64,000 nt of DNA from Gluconobacter cerevisiae (GTDB taxonomy: Bacteria; Pseudomonadota; Alphaproteobacteria; Acetobacterales; Acetobacteraceae), in contig NZ_JABCQO010000011.1 of the NCBI RefSeq assembly GCF_015244675.1, forward strand, positions 1 through 64,000. The letters run 5' to 3'. A program made the position numbers and the translations under genes. The notes below the pieces were generated by a model. The model made no database searches. It was not told the DNA's origin and saw only the letters and a list, made by a program, of their open reading frames with translations. Positions 52,578 to 63,295 of the stretch are shown one piece after another (position 1 is the first letter of the stretch; each line of letters opens with the position of its first letter).

Positions 52578-53090
52578 ATGGCTAAAGCTATTTTGAAAAC
52601 CGCTGGAGACCGCGCTTTTCTTCACTTTCAGGGGGAAATCATTCCGGCCCTGATTGGACTGCGCGGTCTGTCTCTTGACAAAACGGAGGGAGACCTTCGT
52701 ACTCCCGTCGGGGAACTGCCACTCCGGCGTGTCTTCTACCGTGCAGACCGCACATCGCGTCCGATCTGTGCAGCAGGACTCATCGTCGAACCTATCGCCC
52801 CCAATGATGGCTGGTGCGATGATCCTGCCCATTCCGACTATAATCAGGCCGTAACGCTCCCTCACCCCGCTTCATGCGAAAAGATGTGGCGTGTCGATCA
52901 TGTTTACGATCTCTGTATTGTGCTGGGGTGGAATGATACGCCAGCCGAGTCGGGATGTGGGTCGGCTATTTTCCTGCATTTGCCGCCTGCCAGTGGTTAC
53001 ACGGAGGGCTGTATTGCCTTGGAGGAAAAAAGTCTCCGTGTGCTTCTTGAGGCCGGTTTGTCGCATATCACGGTAGAAAAACCTTCATGA
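52578..53090 (+). CDS. L,D-transpeptidase (YkuD domain) family protein
   Basis: About 170 residues with the YkuD catalytic motif FLHLPPASGYTEGCIALEEK (His, Gly and nucleophile Cys). Upstream are ALIGLRGLSLDKTEGDLRTP and PVGELPLRRVFYR, matching the YkuD substrate-loop T-P-x-G pattern. No obvious signal peptide is visible from the chosen start (AAAAGGAAA ribosome site upstream), which is odd for a periplasmic enzyme; longer frames from 52470 or 52527 also lack one. It may act in the cytoplasm or use another route. It belongs to the L,D-transpeptidase subgroup with a DDP-type 6-residue spacing. Confidence 0.82.
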   Translation: MAKAILKTAGDRAFLHFQGEIIPALIGLRGLSLDKTEGDLRTPVGELPLRRVFYRADRTSRPICAAGLIVEPIAPNDGWCDDPAHSDYNQAVTLPHPASCEKMWRVDHVYDLCIVLGWNDTPAESGCGSAIFLHLPPASGYTEGCIALEEKSLRVLLEAGLSHITVEKPS

Positions 53091-53110
53091 AACGAAGGCT
53101 ATGGACGGCC

Positions 53111-54082
53111 TCAGACTGGCAACTGCTCGGTTTTCCCCGCGTCGCGGCATTTAGCTTCGTAGCTAAGAATTTGGGCGTGCAATGCGCCGTGGCCCCATCT
53201 GCGCGTCTCGCAAAAGCATTTGTAATGTTGTTGCGCGAAATACCGAACTGTCCGTAGAAGCGAACCTCTTTTCCATAGTCCGGCAATTTCGGGATAAGCG
53301 GCGACAAATGCCGGGTATGGTTCATAATCGCCTGTTTTCCAGGGCCGAAAAATCCCTTCCCATGGCTTCGGCTGAGACATGTAATGGACAATTTTTGGCT
53401 GAATAGTGTTTTCCAGTCTGGCATTGAACAGAAAGACAGGAAAGTTCCACGATAACGACATAGGCAGCGCACGCTCAATGCCGACAATATTGAGAATATC
53501 CTGGTCCGGAAATCTGGACATCGTGTTCTGGGACCGGATAATTGTTCGCGCCTGCTCCGCTATAACAGCCCAGGCTGAGCGATTGAAATAAAGAACGCCT
53601 GTATTGAAATATTGTCTGGATTGCTCAGGATTCAGGCCAATACCCAGGAAATGATTCCGAACGAATTCTCCTGCTTTCGAATTGTCGTCAAGCAGAAAAA
53701 CCATGGGATCTGCCGAAGCGAAAAAGCGCCCTTCAGGCGGTGGGCAGGACAGAAATTCGTTCAGTGACGATTTAACCTGTGTGTCGCCATCGACATAAAG
53801 GATATTTTTGTAATTTTCAGGCAGGATCTCATCGAGATACAGTCTTCCGAGCATTGCAGGCGCGCCGTCTATATCGGAACCGGATCTCGAGAAGAGAATG
53901 ATATTATTCTTATCGCAGATCGATGTCGCAATGGAAATGGTCGCTGCATCCACATCAAAGCATACGATAATGATATCTGCGATATCTGGTGTAGCGTGAG
54001 CACGCGCCTGAAGTGCACTGACAAGAGTTGGGAAAAGATACGATCGATCAGTGCAATAACAAACGCAAGTCTGTACGCTCAT
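53111..54082 (-). CDS. Family 8 glycosyltransferase, AT-richer than neighbours
   Basis: 323 residues of the GT8 family (GT-A fold, retaining, often galactosyl or glucosyl transfer to lipopolysaccharide). Motifs: APAMLGRLYLDEILPENYKN, the metal-binding DxD in ILYVDGDTQVKS, YFNTGVLYFNRSAWAVI, FPDQDILNIVG and the C-terminal metal His in KIVHYMSQPKPW. The gene and its upstream 170 bases are visibly richer in A and T than adjacent housekeeping genes, suggesting transfer. No other sugar genes adjoin it. Confidence 0.88.
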   Translation of the reverse strand: MSVQTCVCYCTDRSYLFPTLVSALQARAHATPDIADIIIVCFDVDAATISIATSICDKNNIILFSRSGSDIDGAPAMLGRLYLDEILPENYKNILYVDGDTQVKSSLNEFLSCPPPEGRFFASADPMVFLLDDNSKAGEFVRNHFLGIGLNPEQSRQYFNTGVLYFNRSAWAVIAEQARTIIRSQNTMSRFPDQDILNIVGIERALPMSLSWNFPVFLFNARLENTIQPKIVHYMSQPKPWEGIFRPWKTGDYEPYPAFVAAYPEIAGLWKRGSLLRTVRYFAQQHYKCFCETRRWGHGALHAQILSYEAKCRDAGKTEQLPV

Positions 54083-54252
54083 GAGAATTCTCCGTTTTTT
54101 GTGAAATAGTGCTATCAGACTGGAACGGGAAGAGAAAAATAGGGAATTTCAGTAAAATAATAAAATTTATTTCTCTAAATTATACGTGCTGTATTTTTGG
54201 CCCTCTAATTCCCGGTATCGTATCTGTGCCTACGTTGCTATTGGCGCAATCA

Positions 54253-56055
54253 TTATTCTCCCGATGGTGGTACCATCGAAACCATATAATCTCCCGGCTG
54301 GGGAATGGATTTATCGTTGTCTTCGGCTGAACGGATCAGGATACCGCCATCCCGCCGCACAACGAGAATATCGAGCCTGTTTTCATCAGTTCCAAATGTC
54401 GGAGCGCTTTCTTCTGTGGCTTCCACCGTGCTAAATCGCCAACCCTGTTCAAACAGTGTATCGAAAAGCGTGTAATTCCACGCCGGTTCTCCCAGAACCT
54501 TGCCACGGGCATCGCGTGACAGGCCATGATAGAAATCGAGCCGCGCCACGCCGGGGCTGATCTGATAGACACGCTGTCGTCCCATGGTCGGCGCAAGATG
54601 CCCACAGACCATACCGTTATAAATGCCATCAGCTGTTGTTGCGATCAGATAGTCGGCAGGCCGTTCTTCCAGGGATTCCTGTCCATGCTGCGACAGAAGC
54701 TCTGCGCGAAGTACCGGAATATCCTGTCGGGTTGCCGGCAGAAGCGCGCTGGATCGATTATCCACCAGCAACACCGGCACACCCGTTTTACGCAGGCACG
54801 ACGCAAGGTTAATGGACCATCCACTGGATCCCACGATTGCGATGGCGGGATCATTGGAAAGGGTCAGTTTGAGGCGCCGCGCAATCGGTCGAAGCGAAAA
54901 ACCGTGCAGGATCATCGTGACAGCAATGACCGCAAATACCGCGGGCATGATCAGATCGGCAGACTGATAACCTGCTTCCTTGAGACTGACTCCTGCCTCA
55001 CCCGCAACAGCGGCTGCGACGATACCGCGAGGCGCAATCCATCCAACAAACAGCTTTTCCTTCCACGGCATGCTCGTGCCGAGAGTTGAAAGAAAAATGC
55101 CCAGAGGACGCACGACAAACAGCACCACAACCGTCAATGCGAAAATTGGAATTGAAAGTTGCGCCAGAACATCCCGGTGCAGATCGGCGGTCAGCATGAT
55201 GAACAGAACCGAGACGACCAGAACGACCAGCGATTCCTTCATGCGCCGGAGTTCTGTCAAACCGGGGATATGAAGGTTCGCCAGCGCCATACCAAAGATC
55301 GTGACCGCCATCAGTCCCGCGCCGCCCATTTCAAGGTTGCACAACGAGAAAACGACCAGTGCCATTGAAATCAGCATGGGTGTCTTGAGAATTTCCGGCA
55401 TCAGATCGCGCGTGAACAGGTAGCGAATCAGATAGGCTGGCAGAATTCCTGCAGAGAGCGCGACGGCAATCGCTCCCAGAAGATCGGGTAGTGTATGGGT
55501 GAAAAAGACACCTGCATGAATATCCGCGCGAAGCAGCATAAGCTGAAGCACGACCGCGGCCAGAATGGCGCCCAGCGGATCGTTGACGATGGCTTCCCAT
55601 CGCAGGAACGCTGCAACGCGTGGCTGAAGCTTGGCACTCCGCAGAAGTGGCAGCACGACAGTGGGGCCCGTCACGACGATGATCGCCCCGAAGAGCATGG
55701 AGGTGCCCCATTCCAGATGCGCCACATAATGCGCTGCCAGAGAGCCCAGAACCCAGTTGATGGGCAGTGCGAGCATCGTCAGACGCGCAACGCCCTCTCC
55801 GGCCTCGCGCAACTGGCGGAAATCGAGAGCCATGCCGCCTTCGAACACTACGAGCGCCACCAGCAGCGACACCAGTGGCCGGAACATCCACCCCATCGTC
55901 TCGGAAGGATGAAGAATACCCAGACCCGGTCCGAAAATCAGACCCAGCGAGAAGAGAAGGACAATGGCCGGAAGCCGGAAGCGCCAGGCGACCCACTGGG
56001 CCAGCATTCCCGCTCCGAAGGTCGAGGCAATGCCGATAAGAATGTCATACTGCAT
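54253..56055 (-). CDS. CPA-family cation/proton antiporter with TrkA-N domain
   Basis: About 600 residues. The first ~380 form 12-13 spans of an NhaP/CPA antiporter (FSLGLIFGPGLGILHP, VVFEGGMALDFRQLREA, GAIIVVTGPTVVLPLLRSAK, WEAIVNDPLGAILAA with the transport Asp). They are followed by a Rossmann-type nucleotide-binding regulatory domain (AIAIVGSSGWSINLASCLRK, VPVLLVDNR) and a C-terminal small domain (LDILVVRRDGGILIRSAED). It probably exports K+ or Na+ in exchange for H+. Start MQYDILIG at 56055; an ATG 8 codons earlier is also open. Confidence 0.9.
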   Translation of the reverse strand: MQYDILIGIASTFGAGMLAQWVAWRFRLPAIVLLFSLGLIFGPGLGILHPSETMGWMFRPLVSLLVALVVFEGGMALDFRQLREAGEGVARLTMLALPINWVLGSLAAHYVAHLEWGTSMLFGAIIVVTGPTVVLPLLRSAKLQPRVAAFLRWEAIVNDPLGAILAAVVLQLMLLRADIHAGVFFTHTLPDLLGAIAVALSAGILPAYLIRYLFTRDLMPEILKTPMLISMALVVFSLCNLEMGGAGLMAVTIFGMALANLHIPGLTELRRMKESLVVLVVSVLFIMLTADLHRDVLAQLSIPIFALTVVVLFVVRPLGIFLSTLGTSMPWKEKLFVGWIAPRGIVAAAVAGEAGVSLKEAGYQSADLIMPAVFAVIAVTMILHGFSLRPIARRLKLTLSNDPAIAIVGSSGWSINLASCLRKTGVPVLLVDNRSSALLPATRQDIPVLRAELLSQHGQESLEERPADYLIATTADGIYNGMVCGHLAPTMGRQRVYQISPGVARLDFYHGLSRDARGKVLGEPAWNYTLFDTLFEQGWRFSTVEATEESAPTFGTDENRLDILVVRRDGGILIRSAEDNDKSIPQPGDYMVSMVPPSGE

Positions 56056-56147
56056 GGATGTTCGGCGCGGGCTCCGCATGATGGATAAGAAGCAGTATTA
56101 TACCTCAGATCCCCTCCCGCACCTAAAACACGGAAGAATGCCTTTTT

Positions 56148-56672
56148 ATGCCATCCTCTCCAGCCCGAAGCGGAAGCGATCTTCTGATTCGTCCTGCCCA
56201 GTCTTTGGATCGGGAAGGAATCTGGCGCCTGCTGTCACCTGTGCTGCGCAAGGGCGATACATATGCTCTTCCCCGACATTGGGGACGGCGGCAGGTGCTC
56301 GCCTACTGGATGGATGCCGAGCACCGCGTTTATGTCGCTCAGACCCGCGACCATGAGATCGTCGGGACATTCTATCTTCAGGCCAACCAGAAAGGCGGCG
56401 GAAGTCACATCGCCAGTGCGGGATTTGTTGCGCGATCCGGCTTTGGTGCGGGACGGATGATGGCCGAGGAAGCACTTGCTGAAGCTGCAAAACTTGGATT
56501 TCGCGCCATGCAGTTCAATTTCGTCGTCAGCACCAATCTGCGCGCCATAGACCTATGGAAATCACTGGGCTTCCGGGTAATCGGAACGCTGCCAGGCGCC
56601 TTCGATCACCCTTCGGAAGGATATGTGGATGCGCTTGTTATGTGGAAGGATCTTCTGCCACCCGCACAGTAG
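56148..56672 (+). CDS. GNAT-family N-acetyltransferase
   Basis: 174 residues. The acetyl-CoA motif is SAGFVARSGFGAGRMMAEEA (a degenerate R/Q-x-x-G-x-G/A) and the C-terminal region has AMQFNFVVSTNLRAIDLWKSLGFR, the usual GNAT strand-helix. Substrate unknown. Its 3' end overlaps the convergent methyltransferase gene by 35 bases. Confidence 0.88.
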   Translation: MPSSPARSGSDLLIRPAQSLDREGIWRLLSPVLRKGDTYALPRHWGRRQVLAYWMDAEHRVYVAQTRDHEIVGTFYLQANQKGGGSHIASAGFVARSGFGAGRMMAEEALAEAAKLGFRAMQFNFVVSTNLRAIDLWKSLGFRVIGTLPGAFDHPSEGYVDALVMWKDLLPPAQ

Positions 56673-57999
56673 CGTCTGCCTCTTCCTCTTGTGTCTTCGC
56701 TTCCGTTACGACGCGCTCCAGAACACAGGCAAAGAATCCGTCCGTGCCGTCCCGCAACGGTGTCAGTGAGAATTGCGCCTTGCTCCGCAACTCGGCGGGC
56801 AGAAGTTCGGACATCTGTTCTTTCGGCAGGCGTCTGAAGTCATCGCGGCGCTTGAGGAAAGCATCGATCTGTTGTCCGTTCTCACAGGCCAGAAGCGAGC
56901 AGGTCGCGTAGATCATGCGTCCGCCCGGCTTTACTAAAGATGCTGCACGATCAAGGATCTGCGCCTGTTTGATGACGAGTTCCTGAATGTCTTCGGGTGT
57001 CAGGCGCAGGCGTGCATCCGGGTTGCGCCGCCATGTCCCCGTTCCTGAGCAGGGCGCATCAACCAGCACGCGATCAAAACTGCCCGCCCGACGCTTCGCC
57101 CATTTGTCTCCGGACACCAGCAGATGCCGTTCCACGTTGTGGACACCTGCACGACGCAATCGCTTGACCGCCCCATCCAGACGCTTCTCATGCACGTCAC
57201 AGGCGACGATATGCCCACGGTTTTCCATGGTCATCGCCAGTGCCAGCGTCTTGCCGCCTGCTCCTGCGCAATAATCCAGAACCCGGTGCTCACCACGCGC
57301 ATCGGCGGCAGCGACCACAAGCTGGCTGCCTTCGTCCTGAATTTCTACCAGACCGTCTTTGAAGGCCTGCGTCGCGGTGACAGGCTGGCGCCCATCAAGG
57401 CGCAGTCCCCACGGAGACAGTTTCGTCATCTCTGCCGGCAGCGATTCGCGACGAAGTTCCCGTGCGGCCTGCTCCCGGCTTCCCTTGAGCAGGTTAACGC
57501 GAAGATCGAGCGTCGGCGTGCCCAGCATTGCTTCCATTTCGTCTGGAAGCCGGTTACCGAACGTTTCCCGGAGCGCGCTGTCCAGCCAGTCCGGGTATTC
57601 AAGCCGCACGGCCAGCGGCTGCTTCTGGGTGGAAAGTTCTTTTCCTTCCAAACCCTTGAGCGCCACATCCTCGCGGGACGTCAGAGGCTTCTGCGCATAG
57701 CGTTCTCCTGAAAAAAGCCGACGGACATTATCCATCGTCTCTCCGCCAAGGAGCAAAGAAGCCGCACAGATAAGCCGAGGGGAGATGTCGCCGGAAATAT
57801 CCCTGAGATTCCATTGCAGGCGTCTCCAGCCACGCAGGACATCCCAGACGATCGTGGAAATGGCTCTACGGTCTCCGCCACCAATATAACGGCGTTCGCG
57901 GAAAAAAGCGTTGGCTGTGGCGTCGGCGGGACGGCGGGGCGCATTCTGGATCGCACAGAGCAGATCGATGGCGCCTGAGAGACGGGCTGCGGGGGTCAT
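56638..57999 (-). CDS. RsmB/NOP2-family rRNA cytosine-C5 methyltransferase
   Basis: 453 residues. An N-terminal NusB-like helical region (NAFFRERRYIGGGDRRAIS) is followed by a SAM-dependent methyltransferase. The SAM site is VLDYCAGAGGKTLALAMTME, then VACDVHEKRLDGAVKRLRR, and the catalytic Cys pair is in VLVDAPCSGTGTWRRNPDAR and MIYATCSLLACENGQQI. It is an m5C methyltransferase of 16S rRNA or tRNA; exact target not determined. Overlaps the GNAT gene. Confidence 0.92.
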   Translation of the reverse strand: MTPAARLSGAIDLLCAIQNAPRRPADATANAFFRERRYIGGGDRRAISTIVWDVLRGWRRLQWNLRDISGDISPRLICAASLLLGGETMDNVRRLFSGERYAQKPLTSREDVALKGLEGKELSTQKQPLAVRLEYPDWLDSALRETFGNRLPDEMEAMLGTPTLDLRVNLLKGSREQAARELRRESLPAEMTKLSPWGLRLDGRQPVTATQAFKDGLVEIQDEGSQLVVAAADARGEHRVLDYCAGAGGKTLALAMTMENRGHIVACDVHEKRLDGAVKRLRRAGVHNVERHLLVSGDKWAKRRAGSFDRVLVDAPCSGTGTWRRNPDARLRLTPEDIQELVIKQAQILDRAASLVKPGGRMIYATCSLLACENGQQIDAFLKRRDDFRRLPKEQMSELLPAELRSKAQFSLTPLRDGTDGFFACVLERVVTEAKTQEEEADATVRVAEDPST

Positions 58000-58055
58000 A
58001 GCGCCCCCGTAGCCCGTTTAGCCCCTCAATGCGAGAGGCTTTGATGCAGGGACGT

Positions 58056-59570
<1,515 letters not shown>

Positions 59571-59701
59571 TCATGCGTCGTTTAAGACGCGATGTGTGTG
59601 AACCGGAGGCCAGAAGGCCGACCGGCCGTTGGCGGGTCCTCATAGAGCACTTTACCCCCCGAGGGGAAGTCTCTTTTTTGCGGTATTTTCTGAGGATTTC
59701 T

Positions 59702-59775
59702 TGGCTGGGAGACCTGGATTCGAACCAGGGCTGACCGGGTCAGAGCCGGTAGTTCTACCGCTAAACTATCTCCCA
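59702..59775 (-). tRNA. tRNA-Gln (anticodon CTG)
   Basis: The minus strand has acceptor TGGGAGA paired with TCTCCCA, D arm GTTTAGCGGTAGAAC, anticodon stem ACCGG/CCGGT around the loop CTCTGAC and T arm GGTTCGAATCC, with CCA encoded. The anticodon CTG reads CAG glutamine codons. Confidence 0.95.
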
Positions 59776-59932
59776 AGCGGTGAGAGGGTGTTTATCAACC
59801 GACCCCGTGGGGCGCAAGAGCGATCCGGACATTTTTTTGAAAAAACACATATTTTTCTTGCGAGCAGGGTCCCCCACGCCCCATGCTGCATTTCCAAGGT
59901 CCCAGATTACGGGCAAGCGGGAGCCGAAACAC

Positions 59933-61054
59933 ATGATGAGGTACGGAACGGATCATAACCTGTCAGGCCCAATGCCTGTTCATGCGTCTGCAAGACGTAC
60001 GGGTCCGTTCTTTGGTGCCATTGATCTTGGCACCAACAACTGCCGCCTCATGATTGCTGCGGGAACGCCGACCGGTTTTCGTGTTGTGGACAGTTTCAAC
60101 CGCTCTGTCCGGCTTGGTGAAGGGCTGCGTGCCAGCGGGCGGCTTGCCGAAGATTCCATGAAGCGCGCGCTCGACGCACTGCGCGTCTGTGCAGAGCGTA
60201 TGAAGCAATGGCCGCTCGTGCATGTTCGTGCTGTTGCGACAGAAGCCTGTCGTCAGGCCGCAAATGGTCGCGAGTTTCTGGCGCGTGTTCAACACGAGAC
60301 AGGCCTTACGATCGATATCATTACAGCCCGTGAGGAAGCGGAACTTGCTCTTGAAAGCTGTTCCCCTCTTTTCCGTCAGCCAGAGCACAAGCCTGTGCGT
60401 GCAGATCGGAGTGTTCTTTTTGATATTGGCGGCGGGTCAACCGAGGTTGCGTGGGTCCGGATTGATCCCGAGCGGCAGACCCAGACGTTGATTGGCACAA
60501 CCAGTGTTCCTGTGGGCGTGATTACGCTTCAGGAAATGTTCGGTGAAGGCCATGGCCCTTCCTATGAGACGATGGTCGGCCATGTTCAGGATTACCTGCA
60601 AGGGTTTGAGAATGTGCACCGTATCCGGCGGGAGGTCACGCACGGAAAGACGCGTCTGATCGGGACGTCCGGAACTGTGACCACGCTGGCCGGAGTAGCG
60701 CTCTCCCTGCCCCGTTATAACCGTGCGGCGATTGATGGGCTGACGCTTCCGGGCTCCAGCATGGTGGATGCCATTGGAAGTCTGCGGCGCCTCAACCATG
60801 ACGAACTGGCGGACCATCCCTGCGTGGGCGCTGAGCGCATGAAGTTCGTCTTGCCAGGGTGTGCCATCTTCGAAGCGATCCATCGTTTATGGCCAGTTGG
60901 GGACGTCACGATTGCAGACCGGGGGTTGCGCGATGGGATGTTGCTGCGTATGGCCCGCGATCATGGTCAACGTTCCGGCAAGGGGCGTCATACGACCAAT
61001 CGCCATGCCACGCCCCGTCCAAGGGGCCCATTCGGGACATATGCCACGATATGA
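59933..61054 (+). CDS. Ppx/GppA-family phosphatase
   Basis: About 373 residues of the exopolyphosphatase/guanosine pentaphosphatase family (ASKHA fold). Motifs: FGAIDLGTNNCRLMIAAG, HVRAVATEACRQAANG, the catalytic-Glu region TAREEAELALES, LFDIGGGSTEVAWV and LIGTSGTVTTLAGVAL. It hydrolyses polyphosphate or pppGpp; which one is not clear. The start MMRYGTDHN has a GGGAGCC ribosome site; a longer frame to 59780 overlaps the tRNA flank and is rejected. Its stop overlaps rlmE (ATGA). Confidence 0.92.
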   Translation: MMRYGTDHNLSGPMPVHASARRTGPFFGAIDLGTNNCRLMIAAGTPTGFRVVDSFNRSVRLGEGLRASGRLAEDSMKRALDALRVCAERMKQWPLVHVRAVATEACRQAANGREFLARVQHETGLTIDIITAREEAELALESCSPLFRQPEHKPVRADRSVLFDIGGGSTEVAWVRIDPERQTQTLIGTTSVPVGVITLQEMFGEGHGPSYETMVGHVQDYLQGFENVHRIRREVTHGKTRLIGTSGTVTTLAGVALSLPRYNRAAIDGLTLPGSSMVDAIGSLRRLNHDELADHPCVGAERMKFVLPGCAIFEAIHRLWPVGDVTIADRGLRDGMLLRMARDHGQRSGKGRHTTNRHATPRPRGPFGTYATI

Positions 61055-61848
61055 AGCCGCCAAGATCCCGCTCCGGTTCCAGTAAGGACACGGGACCGAA
61101 GCGTATTCCGGGTAAGGCCCTGAAAAGCGCCTCCAATCCCGGTGAAAACGACGCAACACGTGATTCCGCAACGTCAAAAACGGCCCGAAACAAGACGGTT
61201 TCGCTCAAAACTGCCCGTGGCCGGACGACGGCCCAGCAGCGCTGGCTCAACCGTCAGCTCAACGATCCCTATGTTGCGGCGGCCCGCAAGCAGGGCTGGC
61301 GGTCTCGTGCGGCTTTCAAGCTGATTGAGATCGACGACCGCTTCAAGCTCATTGAAGAAGGCACCCGCATCATTGATCTGGGCGCTGCTCCCGGCGGCTG
61401 GACACAGGTTGCGGTCAAGCGTGGTGCCAAGCATGTTGTGGGACTTGATCTGCTTCCGGTTGATCCCGTTGCCGGCGCAGAGATTATTGAGGGAGATTTT
61501 ACGGATCCCGAGATGCCCGATCGTCTGAAAGAGATGCTGGGCGGTCCTGCCGATCTGGTCATGTCTGATATGGCGCCCAATACGACAGGCCACGCCGCAA
61601 CCGACCATATGCGGATCATGGGTCTTGCAGAGGGTGCGCTGGACTTTGCGTTTCAGGTTCTCGCCGAAGGTGGCAGCTTCATCGCCAAGGTTTTTCAGGG
61701 CGGTTCGGAAAAGGACATGCTGGCAACGATGAAAACCGCATTTGCGAGCGTCAGGCATGTCAAGCCTCCGGCGTCGCGCAAGGAATCAAGCGAGCTGTAC
61801 GTCGTGGCAACGGGTTTTCGTCCCGAACGTCTGACAGATCCTTCCTGA
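61051..61848 (+). CDS. rlmE: 23S rRNA 2'-O-methyltransferase (FtsJ/RlmE)
   Basis: About 265 residues. After a basic Ser/Lys/Arg-rich N-terminus come QGWRSRAAFKLIEIDDRFKL, the SAM site IIDLGAAPGGWTQVAVKRGA, VVGLDLLPVDPVAG, DLVMSDMAPNTTGHA and GGSFIAKVFQGGSEKDM with the K-D-K-E residues of FtsJ. It 2'-O-methylates a uridine in the 23S A-loop. It is coupled to the Ppx/GppA gene by ATGA, an arrangement common in alphaproteobacteria. Confidence 0.96.
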   Translation: MKPPRSRSGSSKDTGPKRIPGKALKSASNPGENDATRDSATSKTARNKTVSLKTARGRTTAQQRWLNRQLNDPYVAAARKQGWRSRAAFKLIEIDDRFKLIEEGTRIIDLGAAPGGWTQVAVKRGAKHVVGLDLLPVDPVAGAEIIEGDFTDPEMPDRLKEMLGGPADLVMSDMAPNTTGHAATDHMRIMGLAEGALDFAFQVLAEGGSFIAKVFQGGSEKDMLATMKTAFASVRHVKPPASRKESSELYVVATGFRPERLTDPS

Positions 61849-61867
61849 CGCTCGAAATCATGAAGGA

Positions 61868-61896
61868 GAAAAAGGGAGGCAAATGCCTCCCTTTTC
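61868..61896 (+). terminator. Intrinsic terminator after rlmE
   Basis: AAAAGGGAGGCA (61870-61881) pairs with TGCCTCCCTTTT (61884-61895) around two A bases. This 12-base stem lies about 20 bases after the rlmE stop. Confidence 0.88.
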
Positions 61897-61933
61897 TTAC
61901 AGGAACAATATTCCGAAAAAGCAATAATTTTCT

Positions 61934-63295
61934 ATGACTGCAAGCCTGCTCGTTATTCTTCTGTATCTCTGCCTGCTGCCTGTCATTTCGATCATGCTGG
62001 CCCGCCAGCCGCGCAAAGATCTTCCTCCCTGGGCGATCTGTCTTTCCCTCGTCGCGACCGAAACATCCACTCTGACAATCGTGAGCGTGCCGGGAGTTGC
62101 CTATCTTAAAGGGTATGTTTTCGTTGGCTTGGCTGCCGGCTATCTCGTTGGGCGTATTGCTGTTGCACTCTGGTTCCTGCCTTTGCACGAACGAGGTGCG
62201 ACGTCGATTTACCGCTATATCGGCCAGAGATTTGGCACGAAACTGCAGAAGCTTCTTTCCGGAACATTCCTTATAACCCGCCTCATTGCCGAGGGGGTTC
62301 GGCTCTATGCCGGGATGATCCCCGTATCGATGCTCTTTGCCAGTATGGGCTATGTCGTCCCTGACTTGTTGTTGCTGGTGCTGATCGTTCTGTTGACGCT
62401 GGCTTATACCGTTGCAGGTGGATTGAGGGCAGTTGTCTGGTCTGACAGCCTGCAACTGGGGCTTTATCTGGGCGGAAGTGTTGCCTGTCTGGCCGTGATC
62501 TGGTCTCGAGCAGGCGTGCCCCCCTTCCACTGGGCCCCTGTCTTCAGCCATGGGATGCCGCCTTTTACAGATCCGTTCTCAATGGCTGGCGCTGTGATCG
62601 GAGGAGCCATTCTGGCTCTGGCGTCGCATGGAACAGACCAGTTGATGCTTCAACGTTGCCTTGCCGCCAAGACACTCAACGGTGCTCGGGCTGCAATGAT
62701 CGGCAGTGTCTTTATCGTGGGGCTGCTGTTCGCTCTGCTGTCATGTATTGGGGTTGCGTTGCGTGATCTCATGCCGGGTCAGGGTGCGAGGCCGGACGCT
62801 CTGTTTCCGCAGTTTATCCTGACGCTGCCTCCCGTTCTGAGCGGTTTGCTGGTTGCGGGCATTCTGGCGGCGACCATGGGATCTCTGTCGAGCACGATGA
62901 ATGCCATGGCGGCGGCGACCAAGGCCGATTTCCTGTCGCGCGCGAAATTTTCCCTGCGGGGTCTGACGGTTATCTGGGCCGGCCTTCTTGTGTTGACCGC
63001 GCTGCTGTTTTCACGGCCCAATGGATCTGCTGTCGTTTTTGGCCTTTCCATCGCATCCTACAGCTATGGTGCGACGCTTGGGGTATTCCTGCTGGCGATG
63101 ATCGGCCGTTCGCGGAATGAGAAGGCGGCAATTTCCGGCTTTATCTCGGCTGTTGGCGCGCTGGCTCTTATGTCCTTCGTCAGGATCGAAGGACATGCCA
63201 TTGCTTTTCCCTGGCTCGTTCCTGCGGGAGTTACGGCCACGTTCGCTGGAGCGAAGGTCTTTTCAGGTTTGCGGCGGATTGGCCTGAAGAAATGA
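61934..63295 (+). CDS. Sodium:solute symporter family protein
   Basis: 453 residues, about 12-13 spans, matching the SSF family (LeuT-like fold). Segments: SLVATETSTLTIVSVPGVAY (Na-site helix), GATSIYRYIGQRFG, FLITRLIAEGVRLYAG, TVAGGLRAVVWSDSLQ and AATMGSLSSTMNAMAAATKADF. It imports an organic solute with Na+ or H+; substrate not determined. The 3' end overlaps the convergent phosphorylase gene by 33 bases. Confidence 0.9.
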   Translation: MTASLLVILLYLCLLPVISIMLARQPRKDLPPWAICLSLVATETSTLTIVSVPGVAYLKGYVFVGLAAGYLVGRIAVALWFLPLHERGATSIYRYIGQRFGTKLQKLLSGTFLITRLIAEGVRLYAGMIPVSMLFASMGYVVPDLLLLVLIVLLTLAYTVAGGLRAVVWSDSLQLGLYLGGSVACLAVIWSRAGVPPFHWAPVFSHGMPPFTDPFSMAGAVIGGAILALASHGTDQLMLQRCLAAKTLNGARAAMIGSVFIVGLLFALLSCIGVALRDLMPGQGARPDALFPQFILTLPPVLSGLLVAGILAATMGSLSSTMNAMAAATKADFLSRAKFSLRGLTVIWAGLLVLTALLFSRPNGSAVVFGLSIASYSYGATLGVFLLAMIGRSRNEKAAISGFISAVGALALMSFVRIEGHAIAFPWLVPAGVTATFAGAKVFSGLRRIGLKK

